A stretch of DNA of 33,052 nt from Rhodospirillales bacterium (GCA_002696645.1 NZSA01000032.1:1-33052); one strand, 5' to 3'. Shown: positions 14,921 to 24,100, numbered from the stretch's first letter. Numbers and translations: made by a program. The notes: generated by a model from the sequence alone, not told the origin.

Positions 14921-16018
14921 TCAATCTGCCAGAACCAGCGTGTCCTTTTGACGCCAGCTGATCCAGCGCCGGTCGCCGGGCTTTGCCGGGGCGACCAGGG
15001 TCCGTTCGTGGTTGGGAAGGGTGACTGAAAGTGTCAGCCCTCCATCTGTCTTCACATGAACATGGTTCTCATCCCCATGATACGCAACCTGTAGGACGGT
15101 TCCCTCCAGCGCGACACATTCCGTATCGGTGGGCTTGTCCGGACTGACCGTGGTCTTTTCAGGGCGCACCGCAATGCCGATTTCGCCGCTGGCCTCGCCA
15201 TCATGGGGCAGGCGCAGGTCACCGATCCCTTCCACAGAAACAGAAACCTCGCCGCCACCACAGGATTTTACCTGGGCCTGGAACAGGTTCATTTTTCCGA
15301 TAAAGTCTGCCACGAAACGGCTGGTCGGGTATTCGTACAGATCGCGCGGTGCAGCCAGTTGCCGGACGCAGCCGGATTCCATTACGGCAACCCGGTCGGC
15401 CATGCTCAGCGCCTCATCCTGATCATGGGTCACCATGACAAAGGTGATACCAACACTGGCCTGCAGGTTGCGCAGTTCCAGCTGCATGGCTTCGCGCAGT
15501 TTGGCGTCCAGGGCCGATAGCGGCTCGTCCAGCAATAGTACCTTTGGACGCTTCACCAGGGCACGGGCCAGGGCGACACGCTGACGCTGACCGCCGGAGA
15601 GTTGGTCTGGCATGCGCGCACCATAGCCAGGCAATTGCACCAGACCCAGGGCTTCCTCCACCCGCCCGGCAATCTCTTTGCTGGCGACACCTTCCATTTT
15701 CAGGCCATAGGCGACATTGTCGGCAACAGACATATGTGGGAATACGGCATAGGACTGGAACACCATGTTAACCGGGCGCTTGTTCGGGGACACGCCTTCC
15801 ATATCCTGCCCATCGACCAACAATTGACCCTCGCTGGGCATTTCAAAGCCCGCAATCATGCGCAACAGCGTAGTCTTGCCACAGCCGCTGGGACCCAGCA
15901 GGGCAAAGAATTCGCCCTCCTTGATGTCGATTGAAACATTATCGACGGCTATCACATCGGACCCAAATCTCTTGGTGATACCGTTAATGCCGATGATGGT
16001 TTTTCTGGTATCGGTCAT
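14921..16018 (-). CDS. potG: Putrescine/polyamine ABC transporter ATP-binding protein
   Basis: The ATPase of the PotFGHI-type putrescine importer, at the inner face of the membrane. With ATG 16018 it has 365 residues: Walker A GPSGCGKTT (42-50), Q-loop Q88, signature LSGGQ (140-144), Walker B LLLDEP (161-166), switch His198, then the TOBE-type regulatory domain (about 270-365). The longer frame to 16288 runs into the permease gene and is rejected. ATG 16018 overlaps the permease stop as ATGA, so expression is coupled. This gene comes last of the four transport genes, whereas E. coli has it second. Spermidine or mixed polyamine specificity (PotA-like) is not excluded. Confidence 0.9.
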   Translation of the reverse strand: MTDTRKTIIGINGITKRFGSDVIAVDNVSIDIKEGEFFALLGPSGCGKTTLLRMIAGFEMPSEGQLLVDGQDMEGVSPNKRPVNMVFQSYAVFPHMSVADNVAYGLKMEGVASKEIAGRVEEALGLVQLPGYGARMPDQLSGGQRQRVALARALVKRPKVLLLDEPLSALDAKLREAMQLELRNLQASVGITFVMVTHDQDEALSMADRVAVMESGCVRQLAAPRDLYEYPTSRFVADFIGKMNLFQAQVKSCGGGEVSVSVEGIGDLRLPHDGEASGEIGIAVRPEKTTVSPDKPTDTECVALEGTVLQVAYHGDENHVHVKTDGGLTLSVTLPNHERTLVAPAKPGDRRWISWRQKDTLVLAD

Positions 16019-16860
16019 TTCTTTTTGGCCCCTTTGTTCTGCAGCCACATGGCCGTTGCCGTCAAAAACACAGTGATCACAATCAAAACTGTAGAGGCCG
16101 CGTTGACCTCTGGTGTCACAGAGAAGCGCACCATGGAATAAACTTTCACCGGGAAGGTTACGGTCTCCGGTCCGGATGTGAAGAAGGTGATGACAAAGTC
16201 GTCCAGCGACAGGGTGAAGGCCAGCAATGCGCCTGCCACCAATCCAGGCTTCATATGGGGAATGATAACATCGCGATAAACTTCCCAATCGCCTGCGCCC
16301 AGGTCCCGGGCGGCTTCCTCCTCCTCCATATTAAATCCGGCAAGGCGGGCGCGCACGATGACCGCGACGAAGGGGAAGGTGAAACTGATATGGGCGATCG
16401 TAATATTGGCTAGGCTGAGCGGCCAGGGAAGGTCATTGGGCCAGCCGATCCGCGCGAAAAAGGCCAACATCGCGACCCCCATACAGATTTCGGGAATAAC
16501 AATGGGCAGGGCCATCGCCCCTTCATACACCGGCTTGAAGCTGAAGCGAAACCGCCACAACAGGATCGCAACCATTGCGCCCAGGATCAGCGATATGATG
16601 GTGGACACAAATGCGATGGTCAGCGAATTCCCGAACGCGATCATCAAATCGTCATTTTGGAACAGCTTTTCATAATATTTCAGCGAGAAACCGTTCCAGA
16701 CGATGTTGCGCCGACTGTTGTTGAAGCTGAATGCCATCAAGGTCAGCAGCGGCACATACAGGAAGATAAAGGTCAACGCCATGATCGTCAGCAACGGCCA
16801 TTTGCGCAGATAGTCCAAAGGACCGGCGGGTTCTAACCCAAAGAGAGATTTCTTTGCCAT
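16015..16860 (-). CDS. potI: Putrescine ABC transporter permease, PotI type
   Basis: One of two membrane subunits of the importer. ATG 16860 gives 281 residues, the same as E. coli PotI. An in-frame ATG at 16875 would add five residues overlapping the PotH gene and has a poorly spaced ribosome site. About six membrane segments are visible, the first at LLTIMALTFIFLYVPLLTLMA. The cytoplasmic loop that docks on the ATPase is EEEAARDLGAGDWEVYRDVIIPHMKPG (about residues 165-190), the conserved EAA motif of ABC permeases. It ends KGAKKK, with its stop inside the start of potG. The start of this gene and the end of potH are also nearly joined (16865/16860). Confidence 0.88.
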   Translation of the reverse strand: MAKKSLFGLEPAGPLDYLRKWPLLTIMALTFIFLYVPLLTLMAFSFNNSRRNIVWNGFSLKYYEKLFQNDDLMIAFGNSLTIAFVSTIISLILGAMVAILLWRFRFSFKPVYEGAMALPIVIPEICMGVAMLAFFARIGWPNDLPWPLSLANITIAHISFTFPFVAVIVRARLAGFNMEEEEAARDLGAGDWEVYRDVIIPHMKPGLVAGALLAFTLSLDDFVITFFTSGPETVTFPVKVYSMVRFSVTPEVNAASTVLIVITVFLTATAMWLQNKGAKKK

Positions 16861-16864
16861 CGTG

Positions 16865-17785
16865 TCAGATCCCATCCTTGCTGTTGCGCGCCAGGACCGC
16901 CCGTAAAGCCAAGGCCCCGAAGGTGATATACATCAACAGGAATGACAGGGCGGAGCCAAAGGGCCAGTCATTGGCAGATTTAAACTGCCGTTCGATGATA
17001 TTGGCGATCATCGCACTGTCGGGCCCACCCAACAGATCTGGCGTCAGGAAGCTGCCAAGGGCCGGGATGAAGGTAATAATAATGCCGGAAATGATGCCGG
17101 GCAGGGCCAGCGGCACAACGACATTCCATATGGTGCGCAAATGCCCCGCCCCCAGGTCCAGACTGGCCTCCAGATAGGATCGGTCCAACCGCTCTAATGC
17201 GGCATACAGGGGCAGGATCATGAAGGGCAGATGCACATAAACCAGCCCCAGAATGACAGCCTTATCATTATACAGCAGTTCCAAAGCCTGGAATTGTTCG
17301 CCCAGAACGGCTGCGCCAAGCCCACCCAGTCCGACCAGATCAAACATAAACCGGATTTTTTGATCGAACCATTCCAGTGTGAAATTCAGAAATCCCCGCT
17401 GACGCAAAACCGCGATCAAGGCGTAGGTCCGGATCAGCAAATTTGTCCAGAAGGGCAGCATGATCAACAGCAACAACAGGCCCTTATACCGGTTTGGGGC
17501 ATAAACAATGCCCAGTGCGACCGGCAATCCGACGAACAGACAGATTATCGTCGCCAGACCTGCAACGCCCAAAGACTTCCAGAAGATTTTTAAGATATCG
17601 GGGTTAAAAACACGTATGTAATTGTCCAAGGTCCAGGTGATGTCGATGCCGACAACCCCCTGCTTTTCGCCAAAGCTGAACACCCAAATCAAGGCTAAAG
17701 GAACAAGAAAAAATAAGACGAGCCAGAAAGTCGGCGGAATGCCAACAGCCCAGAAAACCTGCTTAAATTTGCGCCACGATTCCAT
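16865..17785 (-). CDS. potH: Putrescine ABC transporter permease, PotH type
   Basis: The second membrane subunit, 306 residues, with a first membrane segment (PPTFWLVLFFLVPLALIWVFSF) after a short basic N-terminus, and about five more. The EAA loop is YLEASLDLGAGHLRTIWNVVVPLALPG (about residues 205-230). A GGGGGG ribosome site lies ahead of ATG 17785. The gap to the stop of the binding-protein gene is 87 bases and contains a strong hairpin. PotH and PotI together form the channel; PotG binds at the two EAA loops. Confidence 0.88.
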   Translation of the reverse strand: MESWRKFKQVFWAVGIPPTFWLVLFFLVPLALIWVFSFGEKQGVVGIDITWTLDNYIRVFNPDILKIFWKSLGVAGLATIICLFVGLPVALGIVYAPNRYKGLLLLLIMLPFWTNLLIRTYALIAVLRQRGFLNFTLEWFDQKIRFMFDLVGLGGLGAAVLGEQFQALELLYNDKAVILGLVYVHLPFMILPLYAALERLDRSYLEASLDLGAGHLRTIWNVVVPLALPGIISGIIITFIPALGSFLTPDLLGGPDSAMIANIIERQFKSANDWPFGSALSFLLMYITFGALALRAVLARNSKDGI

Positions 17786-17814
17786 GCCGGATGCCCCCCA
17801 TCAGAAACCCTAAT

Positions 17815-17852
17815 CCCGCCGCGCCAACCCAAATGGGACTCGGCGCGACGGG
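17815..17852 (-). terminator. GC-rich hairpin between potF and potH
   Basis: CCCG-C-CGCGCC pairs with GGCGCG-A-CGGG around a 16-base loop, ten pairs with one mismatch. No long T-run follows on the minus strand, so it is more likely a partial terminator or an RNA-stabilising stem. It would let the binding-protein message outnumber the permease message, as seen between binding-protein and permease genes of other transporters. Confidence 0.55.
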
Positions 17853-17872
17853 TAGGCACTTACTGCATGCGA

Positions 17873-18967
17873 TCAGGCAGCCAGGAAACGGGTCCAGGCT
17901 TCGTCGCGAATGCGGGCGATTTCTTCACCGGGATAGCGTTGCCATTCACATTTGGCGAGAACTTCTTCCGGCGGAAAGACGGAGGGATTCTTGTTGTAGC
18001 TGTCATTCAACAAGGCCCGAGCCGCCTGGTTTGGCGTTGCGTATTGAATATAGTCGGCGATCAGGGCCCCAACCTGTGGGTCCAGAATATAGTTGATAAA
18101 TTTATGCGCATTCATCGGATGCGGCGCATCCTTTGGAATGCACAGGTTATCCGCCCAGATCAGGGAGCCTTCCTTGGGGATGACGTAGTCGATGTCGTCA
18201 TCTTCAAGCATGACCTGACCGATATCGCCGGACCATTCAATGGTGATGTCAACTTCACCCGACAACAGCAAATCCTGACCGTTATCTTCAGCGATGGTTT
18301 TGAAGGCGGATTTCTGTTTAATCAACAGATCGACGGCGGCATTGATTTTTTCCGATGTATCGGGGTTCATGCCGGTGCCCAGATACATCGATGCCATGCC
18401 GATCATGGCTGAGCTTTCCGACAGGATCGCAATACGCCCGGCATATTTGTCGCTTTCGAAAATATCGCCCCAGCTGGTGACGCCATCCGGGGTTTTGCTT
18501 TTCCGAACGCCCAGGCCCATCGTGCCCCACATATAATTCACAGAATGCTTATGACCGGGGTCATAGGCGGCATCCCGGAAGGCGGGCGCGATATTCTTTG
18601 AATTGGGCAGCAGCGCGTAATCCAGCGGCTCCAGCATGTCGGCCGCAATCATACGGGCAACATAGGTATCGGACGGCACAATCACGTCAAATCCCGGATT
18701 GCCTTCGCGCAGTTTGGCGAACAATTCATCATTATCCGCAAACAAGGACATATTGGCTTCAATGCCAGTCAGGTCATTAAAGTCGCTGAGCGTGGTTTCG
18801 CCGATATAGGTGTCCCAATTGTAGAAATTGACCTTTGGTTCTTCCCCATGCGCAGCGGCAAAGGCTTTTGGACCAAAGCTGATGCCAGCCCAGGCAGCAC
18901 CTGCGCCGGCAATTGTTGATTGCAGCATGCTGCGACGGGTCAGGCCCTTACGTTTTTGATCTGTCAT
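17873..18967 (-). CDS. potF: Putrescine-binding periplasmic protein
   Basis: The periplasmic receptor that delivers putrescine or a related polyamine to PotHI. The 364 residues start with a twin-arginine-type leader: basic MTDQKRKGLTRRSML with RR at 11-12, a hydrophobic stretch to about residue 29, and cleavage near AFAAAHG (36-40). The mature start KVNFYNWDTYIGETTLSDF is typical of the PotD/PotF family. Other family marks are DVIVPSDTYVARM, YMWGTMGLG and EWSGDIGQ. An AAGGAG ribosome site is about 9 bases ahead of ATG 18967. About 175 bases separate it from spuC; a promoter probably lies there. The use of the Tat route for this protein is inferred from the RR pattern, which is not a perfect SRRxFLK match. 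Confidence 0.9.
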   Translation of the reverse strand: MTDQKRKGLTRRSMLQSTIAGAGAAWAGISFGPKAFAAAHGEEPKVNFYNWDTYIGETTLSDFNDLTGIEANMSLFADNDELFAKLREGNPGFDVIVPSDTYVARMIAADMLEPLDYALLPNSKNIAPAFRDAAYDPGHKHSVNYMWGTMGLGVRKSKTPDGVTSWGDIFESDKYAGRIAILSESSAMIGMASMYLGTGMNPDTSEKINAAVDLLIKQKSAFKTIAEDNGQDLLLSGEVDITIEWSGDIGQVMLEDDDIDYVIPKEGSLIWADNLCIPKDAPHPMNAHKFINYILDPQVGALIADYIQYATPNQAARALLNDSYNKNPSVFPPEEVLAKCEWQRYPGEEIARIRDEAWTRFLAA

Positions 18968-19142
18968 TCCCTGTTCTCCTTGTTTGATCGACTTTAACCC
19001 GAACAGTGACTGTTCTCAGCCTTATCTGTCGAGCTATTTGTGTCCCGCATTGCCATTTTCAGGCGACAATGTCTTCCTCCCCAAATCAGGACATTTTCCA
19101 ATGCGGTCTGTCAATCTGGTTCACGCATTGTGGTATCTAAAG
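18968..19142 (-). promoter_or_regulatory. Intergenic region ahead of potF
   Basis: About 175 bases between spuC and potF. I see the potF ribosome site (AAGGAG) but no clear terminator or operator. The potF promoter is expected here unless the operon starts at spuC. Confidence 0.35.
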
Positions 19143-20525
19143 TTACAGAATTCCCAGGTCTTTTGCGGTTGCATCCAGGCATTGTCGCAAAACACCGACA
19201 AGTTCATCTATTTCAGCCGGCTGGATGATCAATGGCGGGGACAGGACCATAGTGTCCCCACAGGCGCGCATGATCGCATTGCGTTTGAAAAAATGATCAC
19301 GACACATGGTGCCGACGCGTCCTGCAGGGGCAAACCCTTCACGGGTCTGTTTGTTCTTGGTCAATTCAATACCACCGATCAGACCGATACAGCGAACTTC
19401 ACCTACCAGGGGGTGATCTTTAATTTCTTCCAGTTTTTTGGCCAGATATGGTCCGGTTTCCGTCTTCGTTTTCTGCACCAGGTTTTCACGCTCGATGATT
19501 TCGATGTTGCGCAGTGCGACCGCAGCGGCGACCGGATGGCCGGAATAGGTATAGCCGTGATAGAATTCACCGCCATTATCGATAATCATGTTGGCGACGC
19601 GATCCGAAACCCCAGTTGCGGCGATCGGCAGATATCCCGATGACAGGCCTTTCGCCATGGTGATCAGGTCCGGTTCGATGCCAAACGTATTGGTGCCGAA
19701 CCATTCCCCGGTACGACCAAAGCCACAGATCACCTCGTCGGCGATCAACAGAATGTCGTACTGTTTACAAATCCGATTGATTTCCGGCCAATAGGTTGAT
19801 GGGGGAATGAGCTCCCCGCCTGCGCCCTGGATCGGTTCCCCGATGAAGGCGGCAACATTATCTGGACCCAGTTCCAGGATTTTGTCTTCCAGCGATTTTG
19901 CTGCGGCCAGACCAAATTCTTCACGCGTCATTTCCCCGCCCAGCTTATACCAGTAGGGTTGCATGACATGGTGAATTGTCGGGATCAGCTTGCCACCCTG
20001 TTTGTGCATCGGGCCCATGCCGCCCAGACCGGCCCCGGCAACAGTGGATCCGTGATAGGCATTGTCGCGCGCAATTATAAAGCGCTTATCAGGCCGACCT
20101 GCGCATTGCCAGTAATGATGGACCATCCGCAATTGGGTATCGTTCGCTTCTGATCCGGAATTGGCAAAGGTTACATGATTGAAACCCTGTGGCAGGATCG
20201 ACGCGACCTTGGTTGCCAATTCGATAGAAGGGGCATGGGCGGTTTTAAAGAATGTGTTGTAAAATGGCAGTTCCTTCATTTGGCGATAGGCGACATCGGC
20301 CAGTTCATCGCGCCCATAGCCGACATTCACGCACCACAGGCCCGCCATGCCGTCTAGAATCTTGTTGTTGCTGGAATCATAAAGATAGACGCCTTCCGCC
20401 CGCGAAATGATCCGCGATCCCCCTTCGGCCGCCAGGGATTTATGGTCGGTGAACGGGTGCAGATGATGGGCCGTATCCAGCCGAACCAATTCATCTACGT
20501 CTAAATTACGTCTGATCTCAGTCAT
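19143..20525 (-). CDS. spuC: Putrescine-pyruvate aminotransferase (class III, PLP)
   Basis: A 460-residue class III aminotransferase, closest by eye to SpuC of Pseudomonas, which transfers an amino group from putrescine to pyruvate, giving 4-aminobutanal and alanine. Visible marks: the start HHLHPFTDHKSLAAEG, ANSGSEANDT (121-130, phosphate site), DNAYHGST (154-161), DEVICGFGRTG with Asp263 binding the PLP nitrogen, and the PLP lysine 292 in TMAKGLSSGYLP. It is directly upstream of the putrescine importer genes in the same orientation, which supports a polyamine substrate. Related omega-aminotransferases act on beta-alanine or taurine, so the exact substrate is probable only. AAGGA lies about 9 bases before the ATG. 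Confidence 0.9.
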   Translation of the reverse strand: MTEIRRNLDVDELVRLDTAHHLHPFTDHKSLAAEGGSRIISRAEGVYLYDSSNNKILDGMAGLWCVNVGYGRDELADVAYRQMKELPFYNTFFKTAHAPSIELATKVASILPQGFNHVTFANSGSEANDTQLRMVHHYWQCAGRPDKRFIIARDNAYHGSTVAGAGLGGMGPMHKQGGKLIPTIHHVMQPYWYKLGGEMTREEFGLAAAKSLEDKILELGPDNVAAFIGEPIQGAGGELIPPSTYWPEINRICKQYDILLIADEVICGFGRTGEWFGTNTFGIEPDLITMAKGLSSGYLPIAATGVSDRVANMIIDNGGEFYHGYTYSGHPVAAAVALRNIEIIERENLVQKTKTETGPYLAKKLEEIKDHPLVGEVRCIGLIGGIELTKNKQTREGFAPAGRVGTMCRDHFFKRNAIMRACGDTMVLSPPLIIQPAEIDELVGVLRQCLDATAKDLGIL

Positions 20526-20739
20526 TTACAGGAATCCTTCTGAAGGCGGCGAGAGGCTTTGGTATGTGTTTCGACTCAAATTACCAAATGTGATCACATT
20601 TTGAAAGCATAGGATTGCCCACAGCCCACAACTTTTTGCGGACCCGCGTGACACTGCGGTAAAATGTTCCTTGTCCTGTGGCCTTGTTTCCAAGAAACTT
20701 TGTTGAAAGATATGAGAAAAATGCACAGGGAAACGCATC

Positions 20740-22641
20740 ATGAGCCAATTGGACGAAATTTATCGCCGCAGTCTAGAGGAACCTGAAGCCTTCTGGGCGG
20801 AGGTTGCGTCGGACATTGATTGGATAAAGCCGTGGTCCAGTGTTCTGGATCGCAGCCGCGCACCGAATTTTTATCGATGGTTTGCGGGGGCCCAATGCAA
20901 CACGTGTTACAATGCCGTGGATCGTCACGCCGATGGCGGGCGTGGGAATCAGGCGGCGATTATCTATGACAGTCCCATCACCGGCCGTAAGAAGACGGTT
21001 ACCTATTCTGAATTAAAGGAACAGGTCGCGCGATGCGCCGGGGCTATGACCGCCTTGGGCGTCACAAAGGGCGACCGGGTCATCATCTATATGCCGATGA
21101 TTGTTGAGGCCGTGGTGGCGATGCTGGCCTGCGCCCGGATTGGCGCGGTGCATTCGGTGGTATTTGGCGGGTTTGCGTCCAATGAGCTTGCGACGCGCAT
21201 CAAGGATTGTCGCCCCAAGGCTATTCTGACCGCCAGTTGCGGCCTGGAGCCGGGTCGGATTGTGGCCTATCAGAAGCTGATTGAAGGGGCTTTGGCCCTG
21301 GCGCCCGATATTGTGGAATCAGTCCTGGTCTTTAAGCGGGAAGAGGCCCCCTGGGATCTGAAGAGCGGTCGCGATCATGACTGGGACGAAGCCCTTGCGG
21401 CGGCGGCACCGGCAGACTGTGTGCCCGTTGAGGCAACCGATCCGCTGTATATTCTCTATACTTCCGGGACGACGGGTCAGCCCAAGGGGGTCGTGCGCGA
21501 TAACGGTGGTCACATGGTCGCCCTGAAATGGTCGATGAAGGCCATTTATGGTGTTGATCCGGGGGAAGTTTTCTGGGCCGGGTCCGATGTCGGCTGGGTC
21601 GTGGGGCATTCCTATATTGTCTATGCACCGCTGTTGCATGGTTGCACCACGGTTCTGTTTGAAGGAAAGCCCGTGGGCACGCCCGATGCAGGAACCTTCT
21701 GGCGGGTGATTGCAGACCATGGGGTGACAACCTTTTTCACCGCCCCGACTGCCTTCCGTGCGATCAAGAAAGAAGATCCGAAAGGGGAATTGATCGGCAA
21801 GTATGACCTGTCCAAATTCCGCACATTGTTTTTGGCGGGGGAGCGGTGCGATACCGATACGCTGGCCTGGGCGCAGGAAAAACTGAAAGTGCCTGTGATT
21901 GACCATTGGTGGCAGACAGAAACAGGCTGGCCTGTTGCGGCAAACTGCATGGGTCTGACCCCGTTGCCGGTCAAGCCAGGATCGCCGACTCGCGCCGTGG
22001 CTGGGTATAATGTCCAGGTCATTGATGATGCGCTGAAAGAACTTCCACGCGGAGAGATGGGGGCGATTTGCATCAAGCTGCCGCTGCCACCGGGCTGCCT
22101 GCCGACGCTGTGGAATGCGGATCAACGCTATCTGGACAGTTATCTGGTTGATTACCCCGGATTCTATAAGACCGGCGATGCAGGATATATGGATGAGGAC
22201 GGGTATCTGTACATCATGTCGCGCATTGATGATGTCATCAATGTCGCGGGGCACCGCCTGTCCACGGGGGCTATGGAGGAGATTTTATCCTGTCATCCAG
22301 ACGTTGCCGAATGTGCCGTTATCGGTGCGGCTGATGCCCTGAAGGGTCAGTTGCCGGTTGGTTTTCTGGTTTTGAAATCCGGCGTGACCCGCAGCGAGGA
22401 CGAGATCATCAAAGACGTCATTGCGATGGTTCGGGATCAGATCGGACCGGTTGCCGCCTTTAAGACGGCAACCGTTGTGAAACGTCTGCCTAAGACCCGA
22501 TCTGGCAAGATTTTACGTCGATCCATGTCCTCTTTGGCCGATGGGCTGGAGACGAAGGCGCCCGCAACGATTGATGATCCGGCGATCCTGGATGAAATAT
22601 CCGAAAGTCTCAGCAAGATCGGATATCCATCCAAAGGATAG
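20740..22641 (+). CDS. prpE: Propionyl-CoA synthetase
   Basis: Activates propionate with ATP and CoA, the entry to propionate use. The 633 residues match PrpE of the acetyl/propionyl-CoA synthetase family: N-terminal YRRSLEEPEAFWAEVA, CYNAVDRH, the P-loop YTSGTTGQPKG (240-250), GSDVGWVVGHSYIVY, WWQTETGWP, and the C-terminal RSGKILRRSM with the catalytic, acetylation-controlled Lys590. Residues that split acetate from propionate enzymes cannot be read with certainty, but the start and the VVGHSYIVYAPL region favour PrpE. AGGGAAA lies about 8 bases before ATG 20740. It is divergent from spuC over about 214 bases and convergent with the permease gene at 22661. No methylcitrate-cycle genes are adjacent. 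Confidence 0.92.
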   Translation: MSQLDEIYRRSLEEPEAFWAEVASDIDWIKPWSSVLDRSRAPNFYRWFAGAQCNTCYNAVDRHADGGRGNQAAIIYDSPITGRKKTVTYSELKEQVARCAGAMTALGVTKGDRVIIYMPMIVEAVVAMLACARIGAVHSVVFGGFASNELATRIKDCRPKAILTASCGLEPGRIVAYQKLIEGALALAPDIVESVLVFKREEAPWDLKSGRDHDWDEALAAAAPADCVPVEATDPLYILYTSGTTGQPKGVVRDNGGHMVALKWSMKAIYGVDPGEVFWAGSDVGWVVGHSYIVYAPLLHGCTTVLFEGKPVGTPDAGTFWRVIADHGVTTFFTAPTAFRAIKKEDPKGELIGKYDLSKFRTLFLAGERCDTDTLAWAQEKLKVPVIDHWWQTETGWPVAANCMGLTPLPVKPGSPTRAVAGYNVQVIDDALKELPRGEMGAICIKLPLPPGCLPTLWNADQRYLDSYLVDYPGFYKTGDAGYMDEDGYLYIMSRIDDVINVAGHRLSTGAMEEILSCHPDVAECAVIGAADALKGQLPVGFLVLKSGVTRSEDEIIKDVIAMVRDQIGPVAAFKTATVVKRLPKTRSGKILRRSMSSLADGLETKAPATIDDPAILDEISESLSKIGYPSKG

Positions 22642-22660
22642 GTCTGGTTATAGGGTGAGG

Positions 22661-23743
22661 CTATAGGGTGACATAACCGGCATACAGCAAGCCAACGCTG
22701 ATTGACCCTACCATCGCGATGGTCAGATACAGCAGGAATGTCTGGGTGTTGACCAGCGCCTTGACTGCAATCGCGGCGGGGATGCAGGTCACACCGCCTG
22801 CCACCATAAAGGCCAAGGCGGCGCCCGGTTGCAGCCCGATATCCATCAGGCCACGCACCAGCGGGATGGCAGCATAGCCATTCAGATAGGCAGGCACACC
22901 GACTGCGGCGGCGGCGGGCACGGACCAGGGCCCCAAGGTGGACAATTGCGCGGCAACTTGATCCAGCGGCACCCAGGATACCATCATCGCCTCCAGCAGG
23001 AAGGCGAGGCTGAGCCACCGGGTCAAGAACCAGCCCATGGTGCCAATCTCGCCCATAAAGGTCCCGCGGCGCTGCGACTCCTGCCAGAAGGCCCATACAG
23101 GTTTGGTTTCAGGCAGTTTTGATGGCCCACAGGAGGATGTGCCACATGCTGGCTTTGCCCGGGCCAGCAAGACATCTTTCAGATATCCAGCGCGCTGTAA
23201 CAGCATCACCGCGCCCCCGCCCAACAGGCCGATGGCAATGGCTGAGATTGTCTTGGCGACGGCCATTTCCAATCCCAACACCCCCCAGGTCAGAACCATC
23301 ATTTCTGGATCAATCACGGGGGAGGCGAGCCAGAACGCCATGACCGGGGCCAAAGGAACGCCTGCTGCCAACAGGGCCGCAATCAACGGCACAACGCCGC
23401 AGGAGCAGAAGGGCGATAAGGCGCCAAAGACAGCGGCGGTCAGGACGGCTTTTTCCTGGCGGCCCGACAGAGCCCGCGCAATCAACTGGTCCGCCCCACT
23501 GGCCTTGATATAGGCGGCGATCAAAACGCTGATGATGATGAAAATCCCGGTATGAACCAGGCTGCCCCCCATCGTTGCGGCAAAATCCAGAGCTTGGCCA
23601 GCCCCCGTAAGCAGCGCAGTTGTCAGCAACAGGACCAGGATGGTCCAAAGGACGCGGTCCTTAGGCAGGGATTTTAACCATGAAACGATATTACTAGAAA
23701 TATCGAATTTAGGGGAAATCGGGTCCAGGCTTTGATCAACCAT
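22661..23743 (-). CDS. arsP: ArsP-type permease (PF03773)
   Basis: A 360-residue inner-membrane permease of the ArsP/UPF0718 family; some members export organoarsenicals such as methylarsenite. About eight membrane segments are seen, beginning at WTILVLLLTTALLTGAG. The family marker CSCG (113-116, GALSPFCSCGVVPL) is followed by GVPLAPVMAFWLASPVIDPEM and, in the second half, GVPAYLNGYAAIPL. The central cytoplasmic loop carries a further pair C200/C205 (ACGTSSCG). It lies 21 bases behind an ArsR-type regulator gene with an AAGGA site ahead of ATG 23743. Regulator and permease support a metalloid role. Other metal or sulfur-related substrates have been proposed for the wider family. Confidence 0.8.
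   Translation of the reverse strand: MVDQSLDPISPKFDISSNIVSWLKSLPKDRVLWTILVLLLTTALLTGAGQALDFAATMGGSLVHTGIFIIISVLIAAYIKASGADQLIARALSGRQEKAVLTAAVFGALSPFCSCGVVPLIAALLAAGVPLAPVMAFWLASPVIDPEMMVLTWGVLGLEMAVAKTISAIAIGLLGGGAVMLLQRAGYLKDVLLARAKPACGTSSCGPSKLPETKPVWAFWQESQRRGTFMGEIGTMGWFLTRWLSLAFLLEAMMVSWVPLDQVAAQLSTLGPWSVPAAAAVGVPAYLNGYAAIPLVRGLMDIGLQPGAALAFMVAGGVTCIPAAIAVKALVNTQTFLLYLTIAMVGSISVGLLYAGYVTL
23692..23710. promoter_or_regulatory. Candidate ArsR operator, second copy, within the start of the permease gene
   Basis: Contains CTAGAAATATCGAATT, 15 of 16 bases the same as CTAGAATTATCGAATT at 24145-24160. It lies about 33-51 bases into the permease coding sequence, where a bound repressor could block the passage of polymerase or a promoter between the genes. 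Confidence 0.4.
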
Positions 23744-23764
23744 TTCTGATATCCTTTTCGAAGG

Positions 23765-24100
23765 TTAGGCGCTTAGCTTATGGGCGCGGTGTGGGACGGT
23801 TGGTGCGGTGCTACTGTCCGCACAGCATTCTTCTGTCAGGAAGGTCAACAGCCAATTCATGGTGCCATAGTCGGCACGGCATGTATGGGTCGTGCCTTCG
23901 CGATGACGCGAAACCAGGCCGACCAATTCCAGATGCTTTAGGTGATGCGACAGGGTAGAGGCGGGGATAGACAGGCTGGCCTGAATTTCACCGACACTTT
24001 TGCCAACATCCCCTGCGCGAACCAACAGGCGGAACATCGCCAGGCGGGTCGGGTTTCCCAATGCCTCTAAACAGGCTGCTGTCTCATCAAGATCGCTCAT
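23765..24100 (-). CDS. arsR: ArsR-family metalloregulator
   Basis: A 111-residue winged-helix repressor of the ArsR/SmtB family. The recognition helix region is SIPASTLSHHLKHLELVGLVSRHREG (about 44-69). Cysteines are at 10, 74, 92 and 93. The vicinal pair C92-C93 (TEECCADS) just after the last helix is the As(III)/Sb(III) site type found in Acidithiobacillus ArsR, so arsenical sensing is likely. I take ATG 24100 for family length; ATG 24112 adds four residues and neither has a good ribosome site. It is the first gene of a pair with the permease. The candidate operator at 24141-24162 lies just upstream. Confidence 0.85.
   Translation of the reverse strand: MSDLDETAACLEALGNPTRLAMFRLLVRAGDVGKSVGEIQASLSIPASTLSHHLKHLELVGLVSRHREGTTHTCRADYGTMNWLLTFLTEECCADSSTAPTVPHRAHKLSA

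Noticed and set aside
20526-20741. 71-residue frame upstream of spuC on the minus strand
   Set aside because: It begins at the prpE start and fills the divergent promoter region; no homology marks.
21319-22254. 311-residue open frame on the minus strand
   Set aside because: Mirror of prpE.
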